Assembly: GCA_020851785.1 (NCBI GenBank)
Contig: JADZCC010000039.1
Location: 1 to 64,000 of the forward strand
Length of the DNA stretch: 64,000 nucleotides
DNA from: Anaerolineales bacterium
GTDB lineage: Bacteria > Chloroflexota > Anaerolineae > Anaerolineales > Villigracilaceae
Direction: 5' to 3'
A program made the translations under genes and the position numbers. Below are positions 52,339-60,204 of this stretch, in pieces (position 1 is the stretch's first letter; every line of letters starts with the position of its first letter). Under the pieces are notes generated by a model. The model saw nothing but the letters and a program-made list of their open reading frames with translations. It searched no databases and was not told the DNA's origin.

Positions 52339-53184
52339 ATGACCCAAAAAATTCTTGCAGTTTTAGCCCATCCAGACGACGAAACCTTTGGCTTGGGCGG
52401 CACGATCGCGTTGTATCGTCAAAGGGGAGTTGAGTTTTATTACGTTTGCGCCACGCGCGGCGAAGTGGGCGCGGCGGACGAGGAATATATGCGAGGCTTC
52501 AAAGATACCGCCGAAATGCGGACGGCTGAACTCATGCGCGCCGCAAAAATCCTTGGCTTGAACGATGTGTTCTTTTTGGGCTATCGTGATTCGGGGATGC
52601 CCGGAAGCGCGGAGAATCAACATCCGAATGCCCAGATCAACCATCCGCTGGATGAAGTGGCGGGGAAGGTTGTCAAATACATCCGCGAGATTCGGCCGGA
52701 CGTGGTGATCACGTTTGACCCGATTGGCGGGTACAAACACCCCGATCATATTCACATCCACAAGGCGACGGTCCTGGCGTTTGAAAAAGCGGACGACGCT
52801 TCTTTTCACCCGGAAGCGGGCGCGCCTTTCAAGCCGCGGGCATTGTACTATCAGGTTTTTCCGAAGACCCTGCTGAAGATGGGCATTTTCCTTTTGCCAA
52901 TCTTTGGAAAAGACCCAACCAAATTTGGGCGCAATGGGGATATCAATTTGAAGGAACTGGTGGAGGTGGATTTTCCCATCCATGTGCGGTTGAGCGTGCG
53001 CGCGGTTTCGGCGATTAAGGAACAAGCCAGCGCGCAACATGCCTCGCAGGGCGGCGCGCAAATGCGCAAGGGCTTGCAGGGACTGGTCACCAAATTGGTC
53101 GGCGAAAATGAGGATTTTATGCAGGCCTATCCGCCGATCCATGGAAGTTTTAAGCGCCGGCGCGATTTGTTTGACGGGATTTAG
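52339..53184 (+). CDS. PIG-L family N-acetylglucosaminyl deacetylase
   Basis: Zinc-dependent LmbE-like deacetylase of 281 residues. Motifs are AHPDDETFG (Zn His and Asp, about 11-19), TRGEVG and HPDHIHIHKATV (second zinc His). The family acts on GlcNAc-linked substrates in mycothiol, bacillithiol or glycolipid synthesis; here the substrate is unclear. CGGAGG precedes the ATG. The protein looks soluble and is isolated between intergenic regions. Confidence 0.92.
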   Translation: MTQKILAVLAHPDDETFGLGGTIALYRQRGVEFYYVCATRGEVGAADEEYMRGFKDTAEMRTAELMRAAKILGLNDVFFLGYRDSGMPGSAENQHPNAQINHPLDEVAGKVVKYIREIRPDVVITFDPIGGYKHPDHIHIHKATVLAFEKADDASFHPEAGAPFKPRALYYQVFPKTLLKMGIFLLPIFGKDPTKFGRNGDINLKELVEVDFPIHVRLSVRAVSAIKEQASAQHASQGGAQMRKGLQGLVTKLVGENEDFMQAYPPIHGSFKRRRDLFDGI

Positions 53185-53244
53185 CGCGCCAGCCTTGACG
53201 AAACCCCCGCTGGAGAATAAAATGCAAGCCGTTTTAGCGCGTTG

Positions 53245-53335
53245 GCCACAGCGTGGCAAATGTGCGGGAACAGGGTCACAAAATCGCCGGATATGATTAT
53301 AAGTCGCCACAGCGTGGCAAATGTGCGGGAACAGG
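53245..53335. repeat. Two 30-nt direct repeats with 31-nt spacing
   Basis: Positions 53245-53274 and 53306-53335 are identical. Each begins GCCACAGCGTGGC (itself a small palindrome) and ends GTGCGGGAACAGG. The intervening 31 nt is unrelated. Only two units are present and no cas gene is nearby. The 264-nt gap 53185-53448 otherwise holds the leader of bL25 with a GAGGAG box. Confidence 0.75.
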
Positions 53336-53448
53336 ACCAATTTGAATGTTAAAGGCGACGCGGTCGCTTTACAGAAGAATCATTTCATAGGGCGAAGGTA
53401 ACCAGATTCCACAAAAGGGTTTAGGTGAGAGGCGTCCGAGGAGTAACG

Positions 53449-54081
53449 ATGGAGAAAGTTGTACTAAAAGCTGAAAAACGCGATGTGACCGGCAAGCAGG
53501 TGGGCGCCTTGCGCCGCGCAGGCAAATTGCCCGCCGTTATTTACGGCCGCCATGTGGAGCCTGTCGCCATTTTGTTGGACGCGCATAGCGCCAGCCTGAC
53601 GTTGGCCAAATTAAGCTCTTCCAGTTTGGTGACGATTGACCTGGATGGCAAGGAATACCCAACCCTGGTGCGCGAAAGACAGCGCAACCCGGTCAAAGGC
53701 GTGATCACCCACGTGGACTTTTTAGCGGTGGATTTGACCGAGAAGATTCGCGCCAGCGTGCGTTTCGCTTTCGTGGGCATTTCCGGCGCGGTGAAAGATT
53801 ACAACGCGGTGCTCATTCACGGCATTAGCGCGCTCGAAGTGGAATGTTTGCCGACCGACCTGCCCGAAAAAATCGAAGTGGACATTTCCGCGATGAAACT
53901 GGTGGGCGATGGCATTCACGTGAAGGACATTACCCTGCCTGAAGCCCTGCGCTTGATTACCGACGAACACGAAATGATCGTGGTGGCGACCGCTCCGAAG
54001 GTGGACGCGGTGGAAGCCCCAGCCGCCGGCGCGACGACCGAAGCCGCCGCCGAAGCTGGCAAAGAAGAAGAGAAGAAGTAA
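53449..54081 (+). CDS. rplY: Ribosomal protein bL25, long (Ctc-type) form
   Basis: 5S-rRNA-binding large-subunit protein. The 210 residues include the L25 N-terminal domain (about 1-92, KAEKRDVTGKQVGALRRAGK, IPLxYG-like VIYGRHVEP) and the TL5/CTC C-terminal domain (about 95-190), as in Thermus TL5 and B. subtilis Ctc, followed by an Ala/Glu-rich tail. The ATG at 53449 follows GAGGAG at 6 nt; the extended frame to 53425 is rejected. Confidence 0.92.
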   Translation: MEKVVLKAEKRDVTGKQVGALRRAGKLPAVIYGRHVEPVAILLDAHSASLTLAKLSSSSLVTIDLDGKEYPTLVRERQRNPVKGVITHVDFLAVDLTEKIRASVRFAFVGISGAVKDYNAVLIHGISALEVECLPTDLPEKIEVDISAMKLVGDGIHVKDITLPEALRLITDEHEMIVVATAPKVDAVEAPAAGATTEAAAEAGKEEEKK

Positions 54082-54092
54082 TTCAGCCTATA

Positions 54093-54122
54093 AAAAATCC
54101 GCCATGCAAATGGCGGATTTTT
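54093..54122. terminator. Bidirectional terminator after rplY
   Basis: A 13-bp perfect stem (AAAAATCCGCCAT / ATGGCGGATTTTT) with a GCAA loop, overlapping the stop of the convergent Nudix gene. Confidence 0.92.
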
Positions 54123-54720
54123 ATTTTAACAATTCCAGCGCTTTTAGAAAATTAACCGTCATGCGGGCCGTTGCGCCCCAGAGCAGTTCGCCGTCATACG
54201 GATGATAGGCAATTACGGATTTTTCCGATTCGCGCATTGCAAATTCCCAATAGTTGTTGCGCTCTGCCAGCCAGAGTAATGGAATGGTAAACACCCGCGC
54301 CACTTCCGCCCCCGCAGTTTTGAACGCATACGGGAAGGGAATGATCCCCACGATCGGCGTCACCAAAAAATGACTAATCGTAATCATGCGGCTGAGCCTG
54401 CCCAAAATTGTCACCGCGTTGGGGTTCATGCCAATTTCCTCATCCGCTTCGCGCAGGGCGGTTTGCTCTGGCGTGGTTTCGCCCGCGTCGCTGGCCCCGC
54501 CCGGGAAAGAGACCTGCCCTTTATGCGCTTCGACCCGGTCGGTGCGGCGCGTGTAGAGGATGTGCCATTCGTTTTGAAAGAATGCCAGTGGAATTAAAAC
54601 CGCCGCGCTTCGCAACCGGACTTGAGGCTGGCCCGCGATTTCTGAATAATCTTCCACGCCGACAGCGCTTTGCGCGGCCAGTTGAAGTTTTTCGGCGATA
54701 CGTTCCGCAGTGAGGTTCAT
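54121..54720 (-). CDS. Nudix hydrolase, CoA pyrophosphatase-like
   Basis: The 199 residues carry the Nudix box GGASDAGETTPEQTALREADEE (G-x5-E-x7-REU-x-EE-x-GU, about 82-105, shown without its last residues) preceded by KGQVSFPGG, the pattern of NUDT7/NudL-type enzymes that split CoA or its oxidised forms. It is last in a five-gene minus-strand operon; its ATG follows the previous stop after 3 nt. Confidence 0.9.
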   Translation of the reverse strand: MNLTAERIAEKLQLAAQSAVGVEDYSEIAGQPQVRLRSAAVLIPLAFFQNEWHILYTRRTDRVEAHKGQVSFPGGASDAGETTPEQTALREADEEIGMNPNAVTILGRLSRMITISHFLVTPIVGIIPFPYAFKTAGAEVARVFTIPLLWLAERNNYWEFAMRESEKSVIAYHPYDGELLWGATARMTVNFLKALELLK

Positions 54721-54723
54721 GCG

Positions 54724-55269
54724 TCAATCTTGTTCGCCGCGCACCGGGCTTCCGCAATATTCACATTCGGCGGTGATGTCGTCCAGCCATTCCACTTCGT
54801 CTGGTTTGAGGGCGGCTCCGCAGGCCGGGCAATGCGTGGGCAGGTGGGGGGTTGGCGCCGTTTTTTCAGATGCGGCGTTTAATTTGGGCAAGACTGCAAG
54901 TAAGGTTTGGATTTGTTGCGCTTCGTCGGTTAGTCCGTGTTCCTGAAGTTCGGCGCAGATCCGTTCCCCGGCTCGTTGCGCTCGAAAGGCTTTGTCGTAT
55001 TCCACAAAAAGTTTCAGCCCCTGTTGCAGGCGCTCAACGCCCAGCTGACTTTCTCCATTTAGAATTCTGGCGCGCCCAGCCTGCAAAAAGAAGAGCGGCG
55101 CGCGCGGGCCGCCCCGCGCCAGCGCGCGTTCTGCAAGTTCTTCAAAGGTTTCGCTGGCTTCGGCAAATTGCCCGTTGAAGAAGAAATGATTGGCGCGTTT
55201 CAAAAGCGGCGGAACTTCCGGCTTGCCCGCTCTTCTAAAACCGCCGCGTGGTGGCCGGCGCTTAAACAT
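54724..55269 (-). CDS. Zinc-ribbon protein with helical repeat region
   Basis: The 181 residues combine a helical, TPR-like middle (about 22-110, LKRANHFFFNGQFAEAS and QLGVERLQQGLKLFVEYD) with a C-terminal zinc ribbon (CPACGAALKPDEVEW...ECEYCGSPVRG, four Cys at about 146-172). The start overlaps the end of the upstream TrmI gene by 8 nt. Function is unknown; the operon places it near membrane and tRNA functions. Confidence 0.72.
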   Translation of the reverse strand: MFKRRPPRGGFRRAGKPEVPPLLKRANHFFFNGQFAEASETFEELAERALARGGPRAPLFFLQAGRARILNGESQLGVERLQQGLKLFVEYDKAFRAQRAGERICAELQEHGLTDEAQQIQTLLAVLPKLNAASEKTAPTPHLPTHCPACGAALKPDEVEWLDDITAECEYCGSPVRGEQD

Positions 55270-56137
55270 TTTGCTCTTCCTGGCTGGATGTCGGTTTCAC
55301 TTCTTGCATGGAGCCAACCCCGGCTTCGTTGGCCAACTCCAAGCCGCGTGGGTCGGCGCTGGGTTCAATCCTGCGGCCGAAAATCAAAAAGCCGGTATGC
55401 GCCACCATGCGATCCACCGGGCGCAGGCGGGAGGGTTCGGGTTTGAAATAGCGCAGGAGGATTTCGCAAACTTCCACGAACGCGAATTTATTTTGGCGCA
55501 AGGCGTAGAGCGTTTTTTCCACCTGATTAAAAGTGGGGATGAGCGTGCAAAAGAATCCGCCGGGCTTGAGCGCGGCGCGCACCTGCCCAATATAGTCATA
55601 CGGATTCGGCACGTCGAGGAAGAAGGCGTCTGCGTCGGTTTCGTCGAAACCCAATTGGATGTCGCGCAGTTTGAAGTCCACGCGTTCGGCGAGGCCGATG
55701 CGCTCCAAATTTTTGCGCGCCAGGTTTTGCATATCCGGGCGTTGTTCGTAGGAAGTCACGCGCCCTTCCGCGCCGACGGCCGTGGCCAACGCAATCGTCA
55801 TCGAGCCGGAGCCAGTTCCCGCTTCCATCACCTGCTGGCCGGGCGCAACGCCCATTGAAACAAGGATGAAGCCAATATCTTTTGGATAAAGGATTTGCGT
55901 ATTGCGCGGCAGGGCCATGAGGATGTCGCCGAGGGAGGGTTGAAGCAAAAAGAACGGCGCGCCCATGTGGCTGAAGACTTGCGAACCCCAGGTCTTGCCA
56001 ATCAACTCGTCGTGTTTGAGTACGCCGCGATGCGTTTGAAAATCTCCGCCAGTTTTGAGCGTGAAGATAAAGTTTTTGTGGCTGAGGCCAACCAATTGCG
56101 CAATGTCGCCCGCGCGGGCAGTGGATGAATAAGTCAT
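55262..56137 (-). CDS. trmI: tRNA (adenine-N1)-methyltransferase TrmI
   Basis: SAM-dependent enzyme that methylates A58 of tRNA. The 291 residues have the N-terminal beta-barrel (about 1-75, including VLKHDELIGKTWGS), followed by the SAM motifs VMEAGTGSGSMTIALA (motif I, about 107), SYEQRPD (post I) and DAFFLDVPNPYDYI (motif IV), typical of the tetrameric TrmI of Thermus and Actinobacteria. TAAAAT 6 nt before the ATG suggests a leaderless start, although the PrsW gene is only 9 nt upstream. It overlaps the Zn-ribbon gene. Confidence 0.93.
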   Translation of the reverse strand: MTYSSTARAGDIAQLVGLSHKNFIFTLKTGGDFQTHRGVLKHDELIGKTWGSQVFSHMGAPFFLLQPSLGDILMALPRNTQILYPKDIGFILVSMGVAPGQQVMEAGTGSGSMTIALATAVGAEGRVTSYEQRPDMQNLARKNLERIGLAERVDFKLRDIQLGFDETDADAFFLDVPNPYDYIGQVRAALKPGGFFCTLIPTFNQVEKTLYALRQNKFAFVEVCEILLRYFKPEPSRLRPVDRMVAHTGFLIFGRRIEPSADPRGLELANEAGVGSMQEVKPTSSQEEQNV

Positions 56138-56143
56138 ACAGGT

Positions 56144-56149
56144 ATTTTA
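56144..56149 (-). promoter_or_regulatory. Candidate -10 box inside the operon, for trmI
   Basis: TAAAAT on the minus strand, 6 nt before the ATG at 56137 and overlapping the stop codon of the upstream gene. Confidence 0.35.
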
Positions 56150-57379
56150 CCCGTTCTCTTTTGGCGTTTCCACGGGCGGCGGCGCGGACTGGACGCGAAG
56201 TTTGGAATTGACGACGAAGATCAGGACAAACATCCCGACGCTTAAGGTCATAATTCCAAAAATGGAAGCGGGCAGAAAATTGATCCACTCCGGCTTGCCG
56301 AATAATGGCCCGCCGCCGAAAATGCTGGCGCCAATCGCGTAGGCGTTCCATAATCCGTGAATGGCAATGACGGCGCCATACGTGAGCGCCAGCCGCCCGA
56401 AGCGCTTTTCTTTGAACGCTCCAACAATGGCATAACCCATTAATCCGGTGAGGAGGATGTGGAGCAGGCTGGCTCCGGCGCGCGCCAGGCCAAGGACGAT
56501 CCATGCTTCGGAACTGTCCGCTCCGGCGTTTAAACTTTCGATTAATGCAAACGCGCCGCCGCTGATTATCCCCAGCGCGAAGCCTTGTGTCGGCGTTTCG
56601 AGTTTGCGCGCAAACAGCCAGACGGCCAAAGGCTTGAAGAACTCTTCAATCATCGGTATGAGCAGGGAAAGGTAGCCAAAGATTCCAAGCAACACGCGGG
56701 GATTGGTGAGATACCTCCCCAGCGCAGAAAGTAAGGCCTCTTCATTATTTTCATTGAGCAGTAACTTCCCTACGCGTTGCAGTTCGTGCAGTTTCTCCGG
56801 CTGGGAATACAGGAACAAGGTTACCCCCAGCCAGATGAGCGCGACCACAAGGACTTCCAGAAAGATCATTATGGCCGGGCCGACGGTGAGACCCAACCCT
56901 AGCGCGCCCCAAATGCGCCAGCGCGGGCCGAGTTCCAATCTACGCAGACCCAGTCCAATAAACAATCCAATTGGCGGAATGATGACCAACAACGTGGCGA
57001 CCGGCAACGTGAGCCACGAAACATAGACGTTCTGAACGAGTACGGCTAAGGTTCCAATGCTCAAAGCCACAACGGTCAGGACGATTAAGGTTGGTCCCAG
57101 CCAGACGGGAAACGCAAATTGCAAGGGTTTCTCCGCGGTTGCTTTGTTCGCCGCTTTTTGAAAGACAAACCACGCGCTCATCAGCAGGACGATAAACTCT
57201 GCGCCGGCTGAAAAAGCGATGATCATGCTCGTCACTGGCTGGCTTTGCTTTCCAAGTAAATCCACTAGCGAGATCAGCCCCATCACAAAGGCGACGCTTA
57301 GAAAGAAGAAGATGCCGATGGCGAGGATGACTAAAATTAAGATGGAAGCCCAGTGGGTGGTCGGTTTGGTTTGCATCAT
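56147..57379 (-). CDS. PrsW-type intramembrane protease-like membrane protein
   Basis: Integral membrane protein of 410 residues with about ten helices. PrsW-family residues are visible: PMIEEFFKPLAVWLF (the E-E-x2-K motif, about 232-238), FALIESLNAG (helix Glu) and LHILLTGLMG plus AIHGLWNAY (two His). In PrsW/Rce1-like proteases these form the active site facing the membrane. The N-terminal half is longer than in B. subtilis PrsW. The start overlaps the upstream gene's stop by 4 nt. Confidence 0.82.
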   Translation of the reverse strand: MMQTKPTTHWASILILVILAIGIFFFLSVAFVMGLISLVDLLGKQSQPVTSMIIAFSAGAEFIVLLMSAWFVFQKAANKATAEKPLQFAFPVWLGPTLIVLTVVALSIGTLAVLVQNVYVSWLTLPVATLLVIIPPIGLFIGLGLRRLELGPRWRIWGALGLGLTVGPAIMIFLEVLVVALIWLGVTLFLYSQPEKLHELQRVGKLLLNENNEEALLSALGRYLTNPRVLLGIFGYLSLLIPMIEEFFKPLAVWLFARKLETPTQGFALGIISGGAFALIESLNAGADSSEAWIVLGLARAGASLLHILLTGLMGYAIVGAFKEKRFGRLALTYGAVIAIHGLWNAYAIGASIFGGGPLFGKPEWINFLPASIFGIMTLSVGMFVLIFVVNSKLRVQSAPPPVETPKENG

Positions 57380-58608
57380 TGCTCTTTAATTTCCACGCTG
57401 ATGATTTTATCTCCGCTGGGCGCATTGGGATTTTCGGCTAGATTGCGTGGCGTTAATTGTTCGGCCACTTCCAGCCCGCTGATCACCCTGCCGAAAATTG
57501 TATACTTGCCGTTAAGGTCTGGCGCAGGCGCAAAGGTGATGAAGAATTGGCTTCCATTCGTATCCGGGCCGGAGTTAGCCATGGCCACCATGCCCGGCGC
57601 GTCAAAAGTCAGGTCGCTATATTCATTTTTGAAGAAGTAGCCTGGGTTGCCCCATCCTGTTCCGCTGGGGTCGCCGCTTTGGGCCACAAACCCGGGGATG
57701 ACGCGATGAAAGGAAACGTTGTTAAACCAGTTTTCCCTGGACAAAAAGAGAAAAGAGTTAACGGCCAAGGGCGCTTGTTTGGCGAATAATTGAATGACGA
57801 TATCGCCCTTTTCTGTATGCAGTGTGGCCACGTAATTCTTGGCCGTATCCACCGTAAACGGCGGACATTGAGAAAATTGTTTTCCTCCGAGGGCAATCAA
57901 CCCCACCGTATCGTTCAAGCTGACGTAATCCAGAAGATAGGAAGGTTGAAGCGCGCCGTTGATTAAGATCAGCGGGATGGCCGGCAGGGAGAGGCGATTA
58001 ATCGCTTCCATCGTGGAAACCATCTTGGTCCGGGTTTCTGGAGCATTCAGCGCCGCCTGAAGTTGGTCGCCGTCCAGTCCCAGCGCAATAGCTTCTTTGA
58101 GAACCCATGCGTCAAAATCGTTGGGCGGCAGGGGATTCCATTCCGCTTGTTTGGAGAAGAGCAGGTTGTACATCTCCCAAAATTTTCCCTGCTGATCGGC
58201 CGCCAACGCCGCGATAAAAGCCTTGTCCGATTTATCCAACGCGCCAGACACAGCCAGCGGACGAAAGACGAAGCGCAGGTCAAGCGGATGATTCTTCAAA
58301 AGCGCGTCAATGATTTGGGCCTGCTCGGCGCACCCCGCCGATTGAAATTCGCAGTATTCGATGATCGTCACCGCCGCGTCTGCGGGGCCGGTGGAAAAAT
58401 CCGCGCCGGTGACGGCCGGGATGACGGAATTATCCAAAACCGGCGTAGGCTGAGCGGAAATGGTGGAGCAGGAGACGGCGGCCGTGGGCGTGTAAATGAG
58501 GGGCGTTGGTCCGGCGGTTTCGGTTGGGGGAGTTGCAGTTTGTGTACTACAGGCGCTTAAAAGAAAACCGGCGCAAAGGAAGAGAAGGGCGAAGTAGATA
58601 AATCTCAT
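57376..58608 (-). CDS. Lipoprotein with DsbA-like domain fused to cyclophilin
   Basis: The 410 residues begin with a lipoprotein signal (FLLSACSTQ, Cys about 20). Residues about 60-230 resemble a thioredoxin-fold DsbA (VTIIEYCEFQSAGCAEQ, where C-x6-C replaces CxxC, then FRPLAV and SLPAIPLILIN with cis-Pro), and about 255-410 are a cyclophilin-type peptidyl-prolyl isomerase (FHRVIPGFVAQSGD, NGSQFFITFAP). It is probably an extracytoplasmic folding factor. It leads the five-gene operon. The Cys spacing makes oxidase activity doubtful. Confidence 0.88.
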   Translation of the reverse strand: MRFIYFALLFLCAGFLLSACSTQTATPPTETAGPTPLIYTPTAAVSCSTISAQPTPVLDNSVIPAVTGADFSTGPADAAVTIIEYCEFQSAGCAEQAQIIDALLKNHPLDLRFVFRPLAVSGALDKSDKAFIAALAADQQGKFWEMYNLLFSKQAEWNPLPPNDFDAWVLKEAIALGLDGDQLQAALNAPETRTKMVSTMEAINRLSLPAIPLILINGALQPSYLLDYVSLNDTVGLIALGGKQFSQCPPFTVDTAKNYVATLHTEKGDIVIQLFAKQAPLAVNSFLFLSRENWFNNVSFHRVIPGFVAQSGDPSGTGWGNPGYFFKNEYSDLTFDAPGMVAMANSGPDTNGSQFFITFAPAPDLNGKYTIFGRVISGLEVAEQLTPRNLAENPNAPSGDKIISVEIKEQ

Positions 58609-58663
58609 CGAACCGCCTGATACTTTTTTGTGAATGCGGGGTTACGCGGATGCGATAAGGTCG

Positions 58664-58713
58664 TTCTTTCCGCGTCCGTCAGCGCTCGTCCGCGTCCTAT
58701 TTTGAAACTATCA
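58664..58713. repeat. Dispersed intergenic repeat, copy 2
   Basis: Minus-strand match of the element at 19761-19811 (core GGACGCGGACGAGCGC, then a CGGACGCGG tail). It lies in the 134-nt gap between two minus-strand genes. Confidence 0.55.
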
Positions 58714-58742
58714 GATAGGGAATGTCTCATGGGAGTCTCTGG

Positions 58743-60005
58743 TTATTTCTGAATTGCAGTTTGTAGTTGAGTGAAATCGGTCATCCACGAAATGGTATTG
58801 ACGAAATCGGCCAGCGTGGGGCTTTGCGCGCGCAGGGCGCGCACGGCCGGGCCGACTGGGTCTTCGCCTGCGGCTCCGCCGGGAGAATCGGCGTAGGCCC
58901 CATAGAAGGCAAAATAAGCCTGGTTAATTTTACGAATCAAGTAGCCGTTTTGGAGGAAGACTTGTCGGCGGGCTTCCATGTAGGCTTCGGCTTGATCAAT
59001 CTCTCCGGCTTTGAGCAGTTCCTCGGCGTGGACGCGGGTGAGGTACATTTCGGCGCGGAAGTCGAAGGTGGTTTGGGTGGGGGGAGCGCTGAACGGGTTG
59101 AGAATCAGGCTGGAGGTTAAGGGCGAAGCGTTAGCCAACTCTGGGTAATATTTCTGAAAGACGAGCGTCCCAATTTCATCTCCGGCAATCGAGGCGGTGG
59201 TTTCGTTCATCGTGCGGATGGCCGGGTCGCTGGAGTATAAAAAGCCCAGCGGACGAAGCGTGAGGTAGTTGTGAATCCATTCGTGCGAGATGGTGTTGAG
59301 GAGCCAGTGCAGGTCTGTGGTGCGCATGACCATGGTGGGGTACACGCCAATGCCGCCCACCGGCACAACCAGCGAGGACGTGTTCAAGGCGCGGTCAATG
59401 TTGGTTTCCAGCCTGGCCTGCTCGTCAACGGGGAGGAGCGGGTCGAGGGAGATGTTGGCGATTTGTTCGATTCGGTCGCGCGGCGAGACGATCAGCGCGT
59501 AGGGCAGTGGCGTGGAATGATAGAGTAGGCTGGGGATGGGTTGCCCAAAAGCGGTGAGCCCCAACTCTTTGAGGACGACGCTGACTTGTTCCTGAAGGAT
59601 GGCTTCGGCAAAGGGCGCGAGTTCGTTTTGGTTGGCGTAATCCGTTTTGAGGATGGCGCGTAAGTTGGCGGAAACGGATTCTTTATCCGCGATGTTTGGG
59701 TCGGCGTAAATTTGTTGCAGTTGATTTTCTTCATCTAAAATTTTTCTGGTGACGCGCAGGTATTGGGCGACGATTACTTTTTGATCTTCACGGCTGAGGG
59801 TTTGTTCGGCGCCGATGGAGTTGGCTTGTAGCTTGAGCAGGGCCGCGTCTGTCGTCCAGGCGACGTAATTAAATTCCAAGTCGCGGGTGTAAGCGCGGAT
59901 TTTTTCAATCTGATCGGTGAGTGGGGGGGCGCTGTAACTAAAGAGGGCGGCGAAAATGAAGAAGATGAAGGAAAACTCCAACCCGCGAACGATGTGACGA
60001 AACAT
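58743..60005 (-). CDS. Predicted membrane-anchored metallopeptidase (HExxH)
   Basis: About 420 residues with one N-terminal hydrophobic anchor (about 8-24, EFSFIFFIFAALFSY). A large helical domain contains NTISHEWIHNYL (HExxH-type zinc site, about 275-286) and a downstream candidate third ligand in RTMNETTASIAGDEIG. I do not recognise the peptidase family. The ATG at 60005 is chosen because TATAAT lies 7 nt before it (leaderless); the frame open to 60095 would add a 30-residue basic segment transcribed only from further up. Confidence 0.72.
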   Translation of the reverse strand: MFRHIVRGLEFSFIFFIFAALFSYSAPPLTDQIEKIRAYTRDLEFNYVAWTTDAALLKLQANSIGAEQTLSREDQKVIVAQYLRVTRKILDEENQLQQIYADPNIADKESVSANLRAILKTDYANQNELAPFAEAILQEQVSVVLKELGLTAFGQPIPSLLYHSTPLPYALIVSPRDRIEQIANISLDPLLPVDEQARLETNIDRALNTSSLVVPVGGIGVYPTMVMRTTDLHWLLNTISHEWIHNYLTLRPLGFLYSSDPAIRTMNETTASIAGDEIGTLVFQKYYPELANASPLTSSLILNPFSAPPTQTTFDFRAEMYLTRVHAEELLKAGEIDQAEAYMEARRQVFLQNGYLIRKINQAYFAFYGAYADSPGGAAGEDPVGPAVRALRAQSPTLADFVNTISWMTDFTQLQTAIQK

Positions 60006-60012
60006 GCAAGGG

Positions 60013-60018
60013 ATTATA
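60013..60018 (-). promoter_or_regulatory. -10 box for the leaderless HExxH gene
   Basis: TATAAT on the minus strand, 7 nt before the ATG at 60005. Confidence 0.5.
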
Positions 60019-60204
60019 ACAAAGGCTAATTTACGGGCGATTAAGGTTGGGTGAGAAGGTGATGGAAAGGCGGACCTGAAACCGCGGCAATGCACTAAAA
60101 TAAGCCAGAGGTTGATTTCTCCATAAAATATCCATATTGTTTGATTAAACTTTGCGCGCTGTCCTGCGTATACCTGATAACTGAAATTCCGTGGAGTGTA
60201 TAGA

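Noticed and set aside
53245..53335. Miniature CRISPR array (30-nt repeats, 31-nt spacer)
   Set aside because: Only two repeats, a single spacer and no cas genes within the window; the repeat is itself a small palindrome typical of dispersed elements.
52363..53340. 325-codon open frame opposite the PIG-L gene
   Set aside because: Shadow of the deacetylase gene; basic, His/Arg/Phe-rich and without domains.
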